64,000 nucleotides of DNA from Mesorhizobium sp. WSM3862 (GTDB lineage: Bacteria; Pseudomonadota; Alphaproteobacteria; Rhizobiales; Rhizobiaceae), in the NCBI RefSeq assembly GCF_002294985.1, contig NZ_NSGE01000003.1, positions 496,001-560,000 on the forward strand, in the 5' to 3' direction. Under the pieces are notes generated by a model. That model was not told the origin of the DNA. It was given only the letters and a program-made list of their open reading frames with translations, and did no database searches. Of the stretch, positions 50,143 to 57,897 are shown in pieces. Position 1 is the stretch's first letter; every line of letters begins with the position of its first letter. Both the position numbers and the translations under genes were made by a program.

Positions 50143-50180
50143 TTCGCCCGGATGTCCGGGCGGAACGGATCGGTCGATCC
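50143..50180 (+). other. Two tandem hairpins between permease and binding-protein genes
   Basis: CGCCCGG (50145-50151) with CCGGGCG (50156-50162) and GGATCG (50167-50172) with CGATCC (50175-50180) form consecutive small stems just after the permease stop. No T-run follows. They may protect the downstream, more abundant binding-protein message from 5' decay or mark an RNA-processing point. Confidence 0.5.
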
Positions 50181-50252
50181 GAGACTGGGACTGTCCGGCC
50201 GAGGGCGCCGCGATGCGCAGGCGGACAGATTGAACACCAACGGAGGAAAAAC

Positions 50253-51191
50253 ATGCTGACCAAACGTTCACTGCTGCTTGCAGCCGCGGCCATTGTCCCG
50301 CTGCTCGGCCTGTCCGATGCCGCCTCGGCCAAGGACGCCAAGAAGCTCGGCCTCGCCGTCGCCAATCTGCAGGCGGACTTCTTCAACCAGATCAAGCAGT
50401 CGGTCGAAGCCTATGCCAAGGAGAAGGGCATCGAGGTCATCACCGTCGACGCCAAGGGCGATTCGGCCACGCAGGTCAGCCAGGTGCAGGACCTCGTCAC
50501 CCAGAACATCGACGCGCTGATCTATATCCCGGCCGGCGCCACCGCCGCGACGGTGCCGACCAAGACCGCGAAGGCCGCCGGCATCCCGGTGGTCAATGTC
50601 GACCGCAACGCCGACGGCGCGCCCGGCGACACCTTCATCGCCACCGACAGCGTCAACTCGGCCAAGAGCGTGTGCGACTACATCGCCAAGCAGGCCGGCG
50701 GCAAGGGCGAGATGGTGATCATCCATGGCCAGAAGGGCACGACGCCGGAAGTCGACCGCTCCAAGGGCTGCGGCGAGGCGCTCAAGGCCTATCCGGATAT
50801 CAAGGTGGTCGGCGAGCTCTGGAGCGATCAGTGGCACCAGGACGAAGGCTTCAAGCTGGCGCAGGACCTGCTGCAGGCCCATCCGAATGTCTCGATCATC
50901 TTCGGCCAGGCCGACGCGCTGGCTCTGGGCGCCGCGCAGGCGGTCAAGGTCGCCAACCCCGACCACAAGGTGTGGATCGCCGGCTTCGACGGCGACGTTG
51001 CGGCGCTCAAGGCGCTGAAGGAGGGCGTGTTCGACGTCACCGCGACGCAGCAGACGCAGGGCATGGGCCGGCTAGCCGTCGATTCGGCCATCAAGATCGT
51101 GGCGGGCGAGAAGCTGCCGGCCGAGCAACTGCAGGACGCGACCCTGACCACCAAGGACAATGTCGCGCAATTCATCGAGAAGCATCCGTAA
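50253..51191 (+). CDS. Periplasmic sugar-binding protein (RbsB-like)
   Basis: The 312-residue exported protein has the signal peptide KRSLLLAAAAIVPLLGLSDA (cleavage near ASA, residue 26). Type-1 binding blocks follow: KKLGLAVANLQADFFNQIKQ, NIDALIYIPAGATAATVPTK, GIPVVNVDRNADGAPGDTFI and VWIAGFDGDVAALKALKEGV. ACGGAGGAAAAAC before the ATG is a strong ribosome site. It serves the permease and ATPase on either side. The presence of an FGGY kinase and two short-chain dehydrogenases suggests a polyol or keto-sugar ligand. Confidence 0.94.
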   Translation: MLTKRSLLLAAAAIVPLLGLSDAASAKDAKKLGLAVANLQADFFNQIKQSVEAYAKEKGIEVITVDAKGDSATQVSQVQDLVTQNIDALIYIPAGATAATVPTKTAKAAGIPVVNVDRNADGAPGDTFIATDSVNSAKSVCDYIAKQAGGKGEMVIIHGQKGTTPEVDRSKGCGEALKAYPDIKVVGELWSDQWHQDEGFKLAQDLLQAHPNVSIIFGQADALALGAAQAVKVANPDHKVWIAGFDGDVAALKALKEGVFDVTATQQTQGMGRLAVDSAIKIVAGEKLPAEQLQDATLTTKDNVAQFIEKHP

Positions 51192-51218
51192 GGCGGCAAC
51201 CGTTGAGAGAGCGCCACG

Positions 51219-52727
51219 ATGTCCACTGAACCTCGCCATAGTGAAGGCCCGCATAACGGGCTCTTCGTCAACGGCCTCTGCAAGAGCTACGGACCGGTGC
51301 AGGTCCTGGCCGATGCGAGCTTCGAGGTGCGGCCGGGCGAGGTCGTGGCGCTGCTCGGCGAGAACGGTGCCGGGAAGTCGACGGTGTCCAACATCATCGC
51401 CGGTTCGACCAAGCCTGATGCCGGCACCATCATCTGGCGGGGGAAGCCCTATTCCCCCGCCAATCCCGCCGCGGCCATCGAGGCCGGCGTCGGCATGATC
51501 CATCAGGAATTGAAGCTGCTGCCGGCCCTGTCGGTGGCGGAGAATGTCTATGTCGGGCGGCTGCCGATGCGGCGCGGCCGCATCGACCGGGCAACCATGA
51601 ACGCGAAGGCCTCGGCGCAATTGAAGCGCCTCGGCCTCGACGTCTCGCCGGAGCGCAAGGTGCGCACGCTGCGCGTCGCGGCACAGCAGCAGGTGGAGAT
51701 CGCCAAGGCGCTGACGCTGAATGCCGAGCTTCTGATCCTCGACGAACCGACCGCCGCGCTCGGCGGCGAGGAGACGGAGCTGCTGTTCAAGCAAATCCGC
51801 AAGCTCAAGGCCGAAGGCATGTCCTTCATCTATATCAGCCACCGGCTGGACGAGATCGCTCAGATCGCCGACCGTGTGGTGGTAATGCGCGACGGCCGCA
51901 TCGTCGCCCGGCACGAGCGCGCCGACATCCCGGTGCGCACGGTCGTCGAGCAGATGGTCGGACGCAGCGTCGAACGCATGTTCCCGAAGCTGTCGGCGCC
52001 GGGTACCGAGACAGTGCTCGAAGTCGAGAACCTGTCCTCGCCGGAGCGCAGCTTCAACAATGTTTCGTTCGCGGTGAAATCGGGCGAAATCCTGGGCATC
52101 GCCGGGCTGATCGGCGCCGGCCGCACCGAGCTGGTCAGGGCGATCGCCGGCGCCGATCCGATCTCGTCCGGCGCGGTGCGGGTCGCGGGCCGGCCTGTTC
52201 ATCTCAGCGGCCCCGCGGCGGCGATCAGGGCCGGCGTCGTGCTGGTGCCGGAGGACCGCAAGGAACAGGGCGTCGTATTGGAGCAGACGATCGGCGAGAA
52301 CCTCGCCATCGGCAATTTCGATCATGTCGCACCGAAGGGCTGGGTGTTTCCCAAAGCGGTTCAGAGGTTCGCCGAGGCCGGCATTTCGAGGCTCGGCGTC
52401 AAGGGTCGGCCGAACCAGGCAGTCTCAAAACTTTCCGGCGGCAACCAGCAGAAGGTGATCATCGCCAAATGGGTGTCGCGGCCGCCCAAGGTGTTCATCC
52501 TCGATGAGCCGACGCGCGGCATCGACGTTGGCGCCCGCGCGGCGATCTACGATGTCATCGCCGACCTCGCCCGCTCGGGCATGGCCGTGGTGGTGGTGAG
52601 CTCGGACCTCGAGGAGGTGCTGGGGCTTTCGCACCGGGTTCTGGTGCTGAGCCGCGGCCGCCAGCGCGGCATCCTCGATCGCGACGAAGCAAGCAATGTC
52701 GCCGTGATGGAACTCGCCACGAGCTGA
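51219..52727 (+). CDS. Two-domain sugar ABC transporter ATPase (RbsA-like)
   Basis: The 502-residue protein carries two ATP-binding domains. The first has Walker A GENGAGKST at about 47-55, a degenerate signature (LRVAAQQQVEIAKAL) and LLILDEPTAALG. The second lacks a normal Walker A (GLIGAGRTE) but has LSGGNQQKVIIAKWV and VFILDEPTRGIDVGARAAIY. This asymmetry is normal for RbsA/MglA. It completes the ribose-type importer and is followed by a terminator. Confidence 0.95.
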   Translation: MSTEPRHSEGPHNGLFVNGLCKSYGPVQVLADASFEVRPGEVVALLGENGAGKSTVSNIIAGSTKPDAGTIIWRGKPYSPANPAAAIEAGVGMIHQELKLLPALSVAENVYVGRLPMRRGRIDRATMNAKASAQLKRLGLDVSPERKVRTLRVAAQQQVEIAKALTLNAELLILDEPTAALGGEETELLFKQIRKLKAEGMSFIYISHRLDEIAQIADRVVVMRDGRIVARHERADIPVRTVVEQMVGRSVERMFPKLSAPGTETVLEVENLSSPERSFNNVSFAVKSGEILGIAGLIGAGRTELVRAIAGADPISSGAVRVAGRPVHLSGPAAAIRAGVVLVPEDRKEQGVVLEQTIGENLAIGNFDHVAPKGWVFPKAVQRFAEAGISRLGVKGRPNQAVSKLSGGNQQKVIIAKWVSRPPKVFILDEPTRGIDVGARAAIYDVIADLARSGMAVVVVSSDLEEVLGLSHRVLVLSRGRQRGILDRDEASNVAVMELATS

Positions 52728-52787
52728 GGGCACGGCAGATGGGAATAAAGCGCAGCAGGTGATAGCCTCCCAAGCACCGGACCGCGC

Positions 52788-52819
52788 GGGGCGCCAGCAG
52801 GGCTGGCGCCCCTTCTTTC
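52788..52819 (+). terminator. Intrinsic terminator-like hairpin after the sugar ATPase gene
   Basis: GGGGCGCCAGC (52788-52798) and GCTGGCGCCCC (52802-52812) pair perfectly over 11 bases with an AGG loop, followed by TTCTTTC. The very GC-rich stem and T-rich tail suit a terminator or attenuator. It lies only 16 bases before the first dehydrogenase ATG, so readthrough is likely to be partial. Confidence 0.75.
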
Positions 52820-52835
52820 AGGGAGAGGGAGAAAG

Positions 52836-53600
52836 ATGAAACTGTTCGATATTGATGGCGACGTGGCGCTGGTGACGGGCGCCGGCAGCGGCATCGGTCA
52901 AGCGATCGCCATCGGTCTGGCGGAAGCCGGCGCCGATGTCGCCTGCTTCGGCCACAGCTCGAAGGGCGGTCTGGAAGACACGGCAGACAAGATCAGGGCG
53001 CTCGGCCGCAAGGCGCTGGTGCTGACCGGAACTGTCACATCGCAGAGCGATCTCGCGGCAGCGGTCGAACGCATCGAAAAGGAACTCGGCGCGCTGACGA
53101 TCGCGGTCAACAATGCCGGCGTCGCCGGTGCCGAACCCGCCGAGACGCTGCCGATGGAGAAGTGGCAGAAGCTCTACGACGTCAATGTCAGCGGCGTGTT
53201 CCTGTCCTGCCAGGCCGAGGCGCGCGTCATGCTGCCCCGCCGCAAAGGCTCGATCATCAACATCGCCTCGATGTCCGGCTCGATCGTCAACCGCGGCCTG
53301 ACGCAGGCGCACTATAATTCGTCCAAGGCGGCGGTGATCCACATGTCGAAGAGCCTCGCCATGGAGTGGGCCGATCGCGGCCTGCGCGTCAATGTGGTGA
53401 GCCCCGGCTACACGCTGACGCCGATGAACAAGCGGCCGGAGGTCGCCGAGCAGGTCAAAATCTTCGAGCGCGACACGCCGATGGGCCGCATGGCGACGCC
53501 TGAGGAAATGGTCGGGCCGACCGTGTTCCTGGCGAGCCGGGCCGCGAGTTTCGTCACCGGCATCGACCTCATCGTCGATGGCGGCTTCGTCTGCTGGTAG
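52836..53600 (+). CDS. Short-chain dehydrogenase/reductase
   Basis: The 254-residue classical SDR binds NAD(P) through VTGAGSGIGQAIAIGLAEAG (residues 13-32). It has NNAGVAGAEPAETLPMEKWQ (NNAG), catalytic Ser in SMSGSIVNRG and YNSSKAAVIHMSKSLAMEWA (YxxxK), and ends DLIVDGGFVCW. GGGAGAGGGAGAAAG precedes the ATG. It probably oxidises a polyol or reduces a keto-sugar in the pathway served by the adjacent transporter and kinase. The substrate is not readable. Confidence 0.93.
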   Translation: MKLFDIDGDVALVTGAGSGIGQAIAIGLAEAGADVACFGHSSKGGLEDTADKIRALGRKALVLTGTVTSQSDLAAAVERIEKELGALTIAVNNAGVAGAEPAETLPMEKWQKLYDVNVSGVFLSCQAEARVMLPRRKGSIINIASMSGSIVNRGLTQAHYNSSKAAVIHMSKSLAMEWADRGLRVNVVSPGYTLTPMNKRPEVAEQVKIFERDTPMGRMATPEEMVGPTVFLASRAASFVTGIDLIVDGGFVCW

Positions 53601-53612
53601 GAGAAAGAAAAA

Positions 53613-54398
53613 GTGCAGAAGCGTTTCGAAGGAAAGACGGCAATCGTCACAGGCGCCAGCGGCGGCATCGGTGCGGCCATGGCGAAGCGTTTCGCGGCGG
53701 AAGGTGCTGCGGTCGTGATCAGCGCCATTGATCCGCGCGTCGACGAGGTCGCCGCCGGCCTGAAGGCTGCGGGCACGAAGGTCGCCTCGATGCGCATGGA
53801 CGTGACGAAGAAGGACGAGGTCGAAGCGCTTTACGATCTCGCGGAGAATGAATTCGGTCGGGTCGACATTTCGGTGCAGAACGCCGGCGTCATCACCATC
53901 GCCAAAATCGAGGCGATGACGGAATCCGAGTGGGACAAGGTGATGGCGGTGAACACGAAAGGCGTGTTCCTGTGCTGCCAGGAAGCGATCGCGCGCATGC
54001 GCAAGCACGGCCAAGGCGGCCGGCTGATCAACACCGCGTCCGGCCAGGCGCGGCAGGGTTTCATCTACACGCCGCATTACGCGGCGTCGAAATTCGGGGT
54101 TGTCGGCATCACGCAGAGCCTGGCCAAGGAAGTGGCCAAGGAAAAGATCACCGTCAATGCCATCTGCCCCGGCATCATCGACACCGACATGTGGGCCTAT
54201 AACGACACCGCATGGGGCAAGCTGCTCGGCGACTACAAGCCGGGCGAGCTGATGGCGGAATGGGTGAAGAACATCCCGATGGGCCGCGCCGGCAGCGGCG
54301 AAGACGTCTCGGGGCTCGTCAGCTTTCTCGCCAGCGATGACGCGGCCTACATCACCGGACAGACCATCAATGTCGACGGCGGCCTGATCATGTCGTGA
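53613..54398 (+). CDS. Short-chain dehydrogenase/reductase
   Basis: The 261-residue classical SDR starts at GTG 53613 after AGGAG. It has VTGASGGIGAAMAKRFAAEG (cofactor loop), NAGVITIAKIEAM, NTASGQARQGFIYTPHYAAS with catalytic Ser/Tyr, YAASKFGVVGITQSLAKEVA and an end INVDGGLIMS. It resembles sorbitol/arabitol- and acetoin-type dehydrogenases (CPGIIDTDMW region). Twelve bases separate it from the first SDR, so the two are cotranscribed and likely act in sequence on the same carbohydrate. Confidence 0.93.
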   Translation: MQKRFEGKTAIVTGASGGIGAAMAKRFAAEGAAVVISAIDPRVDEVAAGLKAAGTKVASMRMDVTKKDEVEALYDLAENEFGRVDISVQNAGVITIAKIEAMTESEWDKVMAVNTKGVFLCCQEAIARMRKHGQGGRLINTASGQARQGFIYTPHYAASKFGVVGITQSLAKEVAKEKITVNAICPGIIDTDMWAYNDTAWGKLLGDYKPGELMAEWVKNIPMGRAGSGEDVSGLVSFLASDDAAYITGQTINVDGGLIMS

Positions 54399-54544
54399 GA
54401 AGGCCTGCGATGGGTTGAGTGCCTGAGGCGCCAGCCTCGCCTGCGACCCAGGCAGCCGGGTCGCGACAGCCGATTTCATCGCAGGTTCTGCAATATAAGA
54501 TGGCTTGCCGCCGTGATTGCGCTCCTGTATCGCCACCGAATATG

Positions 54545-54559
54545 TTCACCTCGAGTGAA
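54545..54559 (+). promoter_or_regulatory. Candidate operator before the XRE-cupin gene
   Basis: TTCAC-CTCGA-GTGAA (54545-54559) is a 15-base palindrome located 28 bases before the regulator ATG. Its size suits an XRE-family dimer and suggests autoregulation. Similar TTTCAC and GAGTGA words occur at 55550-55571 ahead of the next operon. Confidence 0.5.
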
Positions 54560-54587
54560 ATAAGTCGGCGGAAAGTTGAGGGGCGCC

Positions 54588-55319
54588 ATGGCGAAGAAGA
54601 CGACCGACACCAAGCCTTCCGGCGCGAGCGACCAAGCCAAGCCGTTGCCGAAGAGCGTCTCGGCGGACGGGCGAACCGTGCGAACCATCCGCGCGCCGCT
54701 GACGCAGAATCCGCACGCGGTCCGCGACACGCGCGAGAAAGTGCTGGAGGTAGCGATCGGCCATGAGGTGCGCGCCTTCCGCAAGAAGCTCGGCATCACC
54801 GTCGCCGATCTCGCGGCCGCCACCGACATTTCGCTGGGCATGCTGTCGAAGATCGAGAACGGCATCACCTCGCCGTCGCTGACCACGCTGCAGGCGCTGT
54901 CGCGGGCGCTCGGCGTGCCGGTCACCGCCTTCTTCCGCCGCTTCGAGGAAGAGCGCGCCGCCGTCTTCGTCAGGGCCGGCGAAGGCGTCGACGTCGAGCG
55001 GCGCGGCACACGCGCCGGCCACCAGTACAATCTGCTTGGCCATATCGGCGCCAACACCAGCGGCGTGGTCGTCGAGCCCTATCTGATCACGCTGACCGAG
55101 GACTCCGACGTGTTCCCGACTTTCCAGCATGCAGGGATGGAGTTCCTCTATATGCTCGAGGGCGAGGTCGTATACCGGCACGGCAGCAATCTCTATCCGA
55201 TGAAGCCAGGCGACAGCCTGTTCTTCGACGCCGATGCGCCGCATGGGCCGGAAGAACTGACACAGCTGCCGATGCGCTATCTCTCCATCATCTGCTATCC
55301 GCAGAACAGCACGACCTGA
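54588..55319 (+). CDS. XRE-family regulator with cupin domain at the methylamine cluster
   Basis: The 243-residue protein has a basic, disordered N-terminus of about 60 residues. The HTH is at about 62-117 (LGITVADLAAATDISLGMLS, then KIENGITSPSLTTLQALSRA), and a C-terminal cupin contains FQHAGMEFLYMLEGEVVYRH and KPGDSLFFDADAPHGPEEL. Proteins of this layout control polyamine, choline or one-carbon amine genes in other bacteria. ATG 54588 is preferred over a TTG four codons earlier. It points toward the methylamine (N-methylglutamate) operon, 300 bases away, and is its probable regulator. Confidence 0.9.
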   Translation: MAKKTTDTKPSGASDQAKPLPKSVSADGRTVRTIRAPLTQNPHAVRDTREKVLEVAIGHEVRAFRKKLGITVADLAAATDISLGMLSKIENGITSPSLTTLQALSRALGVPVTAFFRRFEEERAAVFVRAGEGVDVERRGTRAGHQYNLLGHIGANTSGVVVEPYLITLTEDSDVFPTFQHAGMEFLYMLEGEVVYRHGSNLYPMKPGDSLFFDADAPHGPEELTQLPMRYLSIICYPQNSTT

Positions 55320-55510
55320 CCAACCCGAACCCGGACATCGTTCAGTGACGCATTCGTCGAGGATCCGACCTCGCGAAGCATTTCCATGGCATTTCCACCA
55401 GCTCGTGCCGGCGCTGTGCCGCCCGCGGTAATTTTCCTGCAGGCAAATAGTTTTATCCACAGGCAATCCTGCGGCGGATCCCCAAACCGTTTACCGAACG
55501 TAAAACCGGC

Positions 55511-55571
55511 TTGACAACTTCGCGGTTCGGGCAGAACTTATGAAAAAAATTTCACTCTGTTGAAAGAGTGA
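55511..55571 (+). promoter_or_regulatory. Promoter and inverted repeats ahead of the methylamine operon
   Basis: TTGACA at 55511-55516 is followed, 18-19 bases later, by AACTTA/ACTTAT as a possible -10. Just downstream an AT-rich stretch contains TTTCA-N6-TGAAA (55550-55565) and, overlapping it, TCACTCT-N6-AGAGTGA (55552-55571). These lie at or after the start point and are good candidates for repressor binding by the XRE-cupin protein. The rest of the 55320-55510 gap shows nothing definite. Confidence 0.55.
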
Positions 55572-55618
55572 CGCCCGGTCGATTACGGGGCCGGACGTCG
55601 AGAAAAGGGGAAAAACCG

Positions 55619-55906
55619 ATGTCCGACCTCAAGCAGCGCATCGAAGCGCTGTACCGTTCCGATGTGCGCGGATCGGTGCTCCTGATCGTCTGCCTTTGGG
55701 CGACGATCCTCTTCGTCCTCCTGATGACCTGGGCCTACATCCCCGACAGCGGGATCAAGGTCGTGGTGGTGATCGCCGCGGCGGCGGTGCTGATCTTCAA
55801 CACCGCCGCCATCCTGGCGATGCTCAACCACTACAAGGAAGACAAGGATTTCATCTACGGCCTCGACATCAAGAACGCCGACGCGTTCCGCAACCGCCAG
55901 TCCTGA
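55619..55906 (+). CDS. Small two-helix membrane protein (first of three before the permease)
   Basis: The 95-residue protein has a cytoplasmic amphipathic start (MSDLKQRIEALYRSDVRGSV), membrane helices at about 19-41 and 47-69 with a short PDSGIK turn, and a charged tail (NHYKEDKDFIYGLDIKNADA). AAAAGGGG lies eight bases upstream of the ATG. I do not recognise the family. Its stop is 11 bases before the next small membrane gene, and the series leads straight into an APC permease, so the products probably sit with it as small subunits. That is inference from position and topology. Confidence 0.8.
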   Translation: MSDLKQRIEALYRSDVRGSVLLIVCLWATILFVLLMTWAYIPDSGIKVVVVIAAAAVLIFNTAAILAMLNHYKEDKDFIYGLDIKNADAFRNRQS

Positions 55907-55917
55907 AGGGAGAAAGC

Positions 55918-56295
55918 ATGTCCCGCTACATTCCGCCGGAGCAGAGCAAGGCCGGTCAGGTCTTCGACATCGCCGTCGTTGTGGTCGCCATCTTCGTGGC
56001 GCTTTGGCTGCCGCTGAAACTCGGCCTCGCGGGTGCTGCGAAATCGATCGACGCGCTCGACGCCAAGACCTGGGAAGCGCTCGGCCAGAACGCGACCATG
56101 GCCTCGATCTGGGAAAAGCTCGGCTACACGCCGGAGACCGCCCACGACATCATCCAGAACCGCTTCCACTACATCATCGACTGGCCGACGCTGATCATCA
56201 TGGCGGTGGTGCTGATCGCCTATTTCGTCTTCATGTTCCGCGCCTCCGATCGCGAATATCGCGATGTGATCAACGAGAAGTTCGACGGCAAGTAA
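55918..56295 (+). CDS. Small two-helix membrane protein (second of three)
   Basis: The 125-residue protein has helices at about 16-39 (FDIAVVVVAIFVALWLPLKL) and 89-107 (WPTLIIMAVVLIAYFVFMFR). Between them is a periplasmic loop of about 48 residues containing WEALGQNATMASIWEKLGYT and DIIQNRFHYIIDW. GGGAGAAAGC precedes the ATG. The loop has conserved-looking Trp, His and Tyr residues that could form an extracytoplasmic substrate-facing cap. No family recognised. It is tightly spaced between the first and third small genes. Confidence 0.8.
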   Translation: MSRYIPPEQSKAGQVFDIAVVVVAIFVALWLPLKLGLAGAAKSIDALDAKTWEALGQNATMASIWEKLGYTPETAHDIIQNRFHYIIDWPTLIIMAVVLIAYFVFMFRASDREYRDVINEKFDGK

Positions 56296-56310
56296 CCCGG
56301 GAACACGATC

Positions 56311-56472
56311 ATGTGGATGACAGTCTCTTACGCATGTTGGGGCATCTCGATCCTGCTCGCGCTGTGGATGCTCTACGACTGGTTCAAGGTCGACACGACC
56401 TATTCCGAGGAGACGCTGACCTCCTCGCGCGAAGGCGAGCTTGAAGCCGTCTCCGAAAAGCACCGGATCTGA
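56311..56472 (+). CDS. Very small one-helix membrane protein (third of three)
   Basis: This 53-residue protein begins MWMTVSYACWGISILLALWM and has one membrane helix at about 3-22. An acidic cytoplasmic tail of 30 residues (TYSEETLTSSREGELEAVSE, then KHRI) follows. The ATG follows the second small gene by 15 bases, and its TGA lies 14 bases before the permease ATG. Frame, spacing and hydrophobicity support a real gene that standard length cut-offs would miss. It resembles the tiny accessory subunits seen with some secondary transporters, but no family is recognised. Confidence 0.7.
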   Translation: MWMTVSYACWGISILLALWMLYDWFKVDTTYSEETLTSSREGELEAVSEKHRI

Positions 56473-56486
56473 GTGGAGCCTCACCA

Positions 56487-57890
56487 ATGACAGTCGCGGT
56501 TGAAACGAGAGAAACGGTGGTCCACGGCGACCGGGTCTCGCTGCTACGCGTGCTCGGCCCCGCCCATGTCTGGGCGCTCGGCGTCGGCATCGTGCTGGTC
56601 GGCGAGTTCACCGGCTGGAATTTTGCCGCCGACAAGGGCGGCGCGCTCGCCGCGCTGATCGTCTGCTGGGTCGTCGGACTGCTCTACACCTCGGTCGCGA
56701 TGATCGATTCGGAAGTGACGTCGACGGTCGCCGCCGCCGGCGGCCAGTACGCGCAGGCCAAGCACATCGTCGGGCCACTGATGGCTTTCAACGTCGCGCT
56801 GTTCCTGGTCTTTGCCTACACGATGCTCGAAGTCTCGGATGCGATCCTGCTCGGCGACACCATCGTTGCCAAAGCAGGTGTCGAGGGATTGACCCACAAT
56901 TCCTTCATCGCCGCCACCATCGTCGTGCTGGCATGGCTCAACTATCGCGGCGTGCTGATGACGCTCAACGTCAACTTCGTCATCACGGCGATCGCCTATA
57001 TCTCGATCGTCATCCTGTTCTTTTCGGTCAGTCCATGGACGCAAGGGGCGGTGCTGAAGCTCAACGAACTGGTCACTCCCGGCAACGCGCTGCCCTATGG
57101 CTGGATCGGCGTGATCGCCGCCTTCCAGTTCGGCATCTGGTACTATCTCGGCATCGAGGGCACCACGCAAGCGGCCGAGGAAGTGCGCTCGCCGGCGCGT
57201 TCCCTGCCCTATGGCACGATGGCCGGCATGATCACGCTTCTGATCGCCGCCGCCATGACCTGGTATGTCTGCGCCTCGCTGATGCCGTGGGCATATCTCG
57301 GCATCACCTATTATCCGCTCTGGGACGCCGGCAAGCTGACCGGCAGCCCGCTGCTCGAGAACCTGCTCTTCATCGCGACGCTGCTTGCAGCCCTTGCCTC
57401 GGCCAATGGCTGCATCAATGACGCCGCCCGCGCCTGGTTCTCGCTCGGCCGCGACCGCTACCTGCCGAGCTGGTTCTCGGCGGTGCATCCGAAGTTTCGC
57501 ACGCCCTATCGGTCGATCCTGTTCCTGCTGCCGATCGCGCTGGCCTTCGCCTTCATCGCCGATCTCAACCAGGCGATCACCTTCTCGATCCTGTCGGGCG
57601 TGCTGCAATACACCTTCATGAGCATCAACATCATGATGTTCCGCAAGAAGTGGCCGCTCGGCTCGATCCGCCGTGGCTACACGCATCCCTTCCATCCGCT
57701 GCCGGCGATCGTGCTGTTCTGCCTGTGCGTGGTGACCTTCTTCGCCATCTTCCTCGGCTTCGGCTCGCAGCTGATCGCTATGATCGCCTTCTACTTCCTG
57801 ATCTCGCTGTGGTTCCACTTCTACCGCTACAAGTTCGTGCGCCGCGGCGACCAGTTCACCATGCCCTGGCCGAAGCCGCAGGGCTATTGA
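56487..57890 (+). CDS. APC-superfamily permease, putative methylamine or amine transporter
   Basis: The 467-residue protein has 12 membrane segments and APC features. VWALGVGIVLVGEFTGWNFA is TM1 with a GxG-type break, followed by STVAAAGGQYAQAKHIVGPL, YYLGIEGTTQAAEEVRSPAR (TM6 loop with the conserved Glu) and LAALASANGCINDAARAWFS. It resembles the ethanolamine-permease branch. GGAG precedes the ATG. It lies between three tiny membrane genes and the N-methylglutamate genes, so uptake of methylamine or a related amine is the likely role, not proven. Confidence 0.9.
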   Translation: MTVAVETRETVVHGDRVSLLRVLGPAHVWALGVGIVLVGEFTGWNFAADKGGALAALIVCWVVGLLYTSVAMIDSEVTSTVAAAGGQYAQAKHIVGPLMAFNVALFLVFAYTMLEVSDAILLGDTIVAKAGVEGLTHNSFIAATIVVLAWLNYRGVLMTLNVNFVITAIAYISIVILFFSVSPWTQGAVLKLNELVTPGNALPYGWIGVIAAFQFGIWYYLGIEGTTQAAEEVRSPARSLPYGTMAGMITLLIAAAMTWYVCASLMPWAYLGITYYPLWDAGKLTGSPLLENLLFIATLLAALASANGCINDAARAWFSLGRDRYLPSWFSAVHPKFRTPYRSILFLLPIALAFAFIADLNQAITFSILSGVLQYTFMSINIMMFRKKWPLGSIRRGYTHPFHPLPAIVLFCLCVVTFFAIFLGFGSQLIAMIAFYFLISLWFHFYRYKFVRRGDQFTMPWPKPQGY

Positions 57891-57897
57891 ACGGAAA

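Noticed and set aside
52818..54536. Open frame of 572 codons on the minus strand covering both SDR genes
   Set aside because: Both SDRs have complete catalytic motifs on the plus strand. The reverse frame is rich in Arg, Asp and His without motifs.
56544..57818. Open frame of 424 codons opposite the APC permease
   Set aside because: It is a shadow frame with Asp/His/Gln-rich composition. The plus strand encodes a convincing 12-helix permease.
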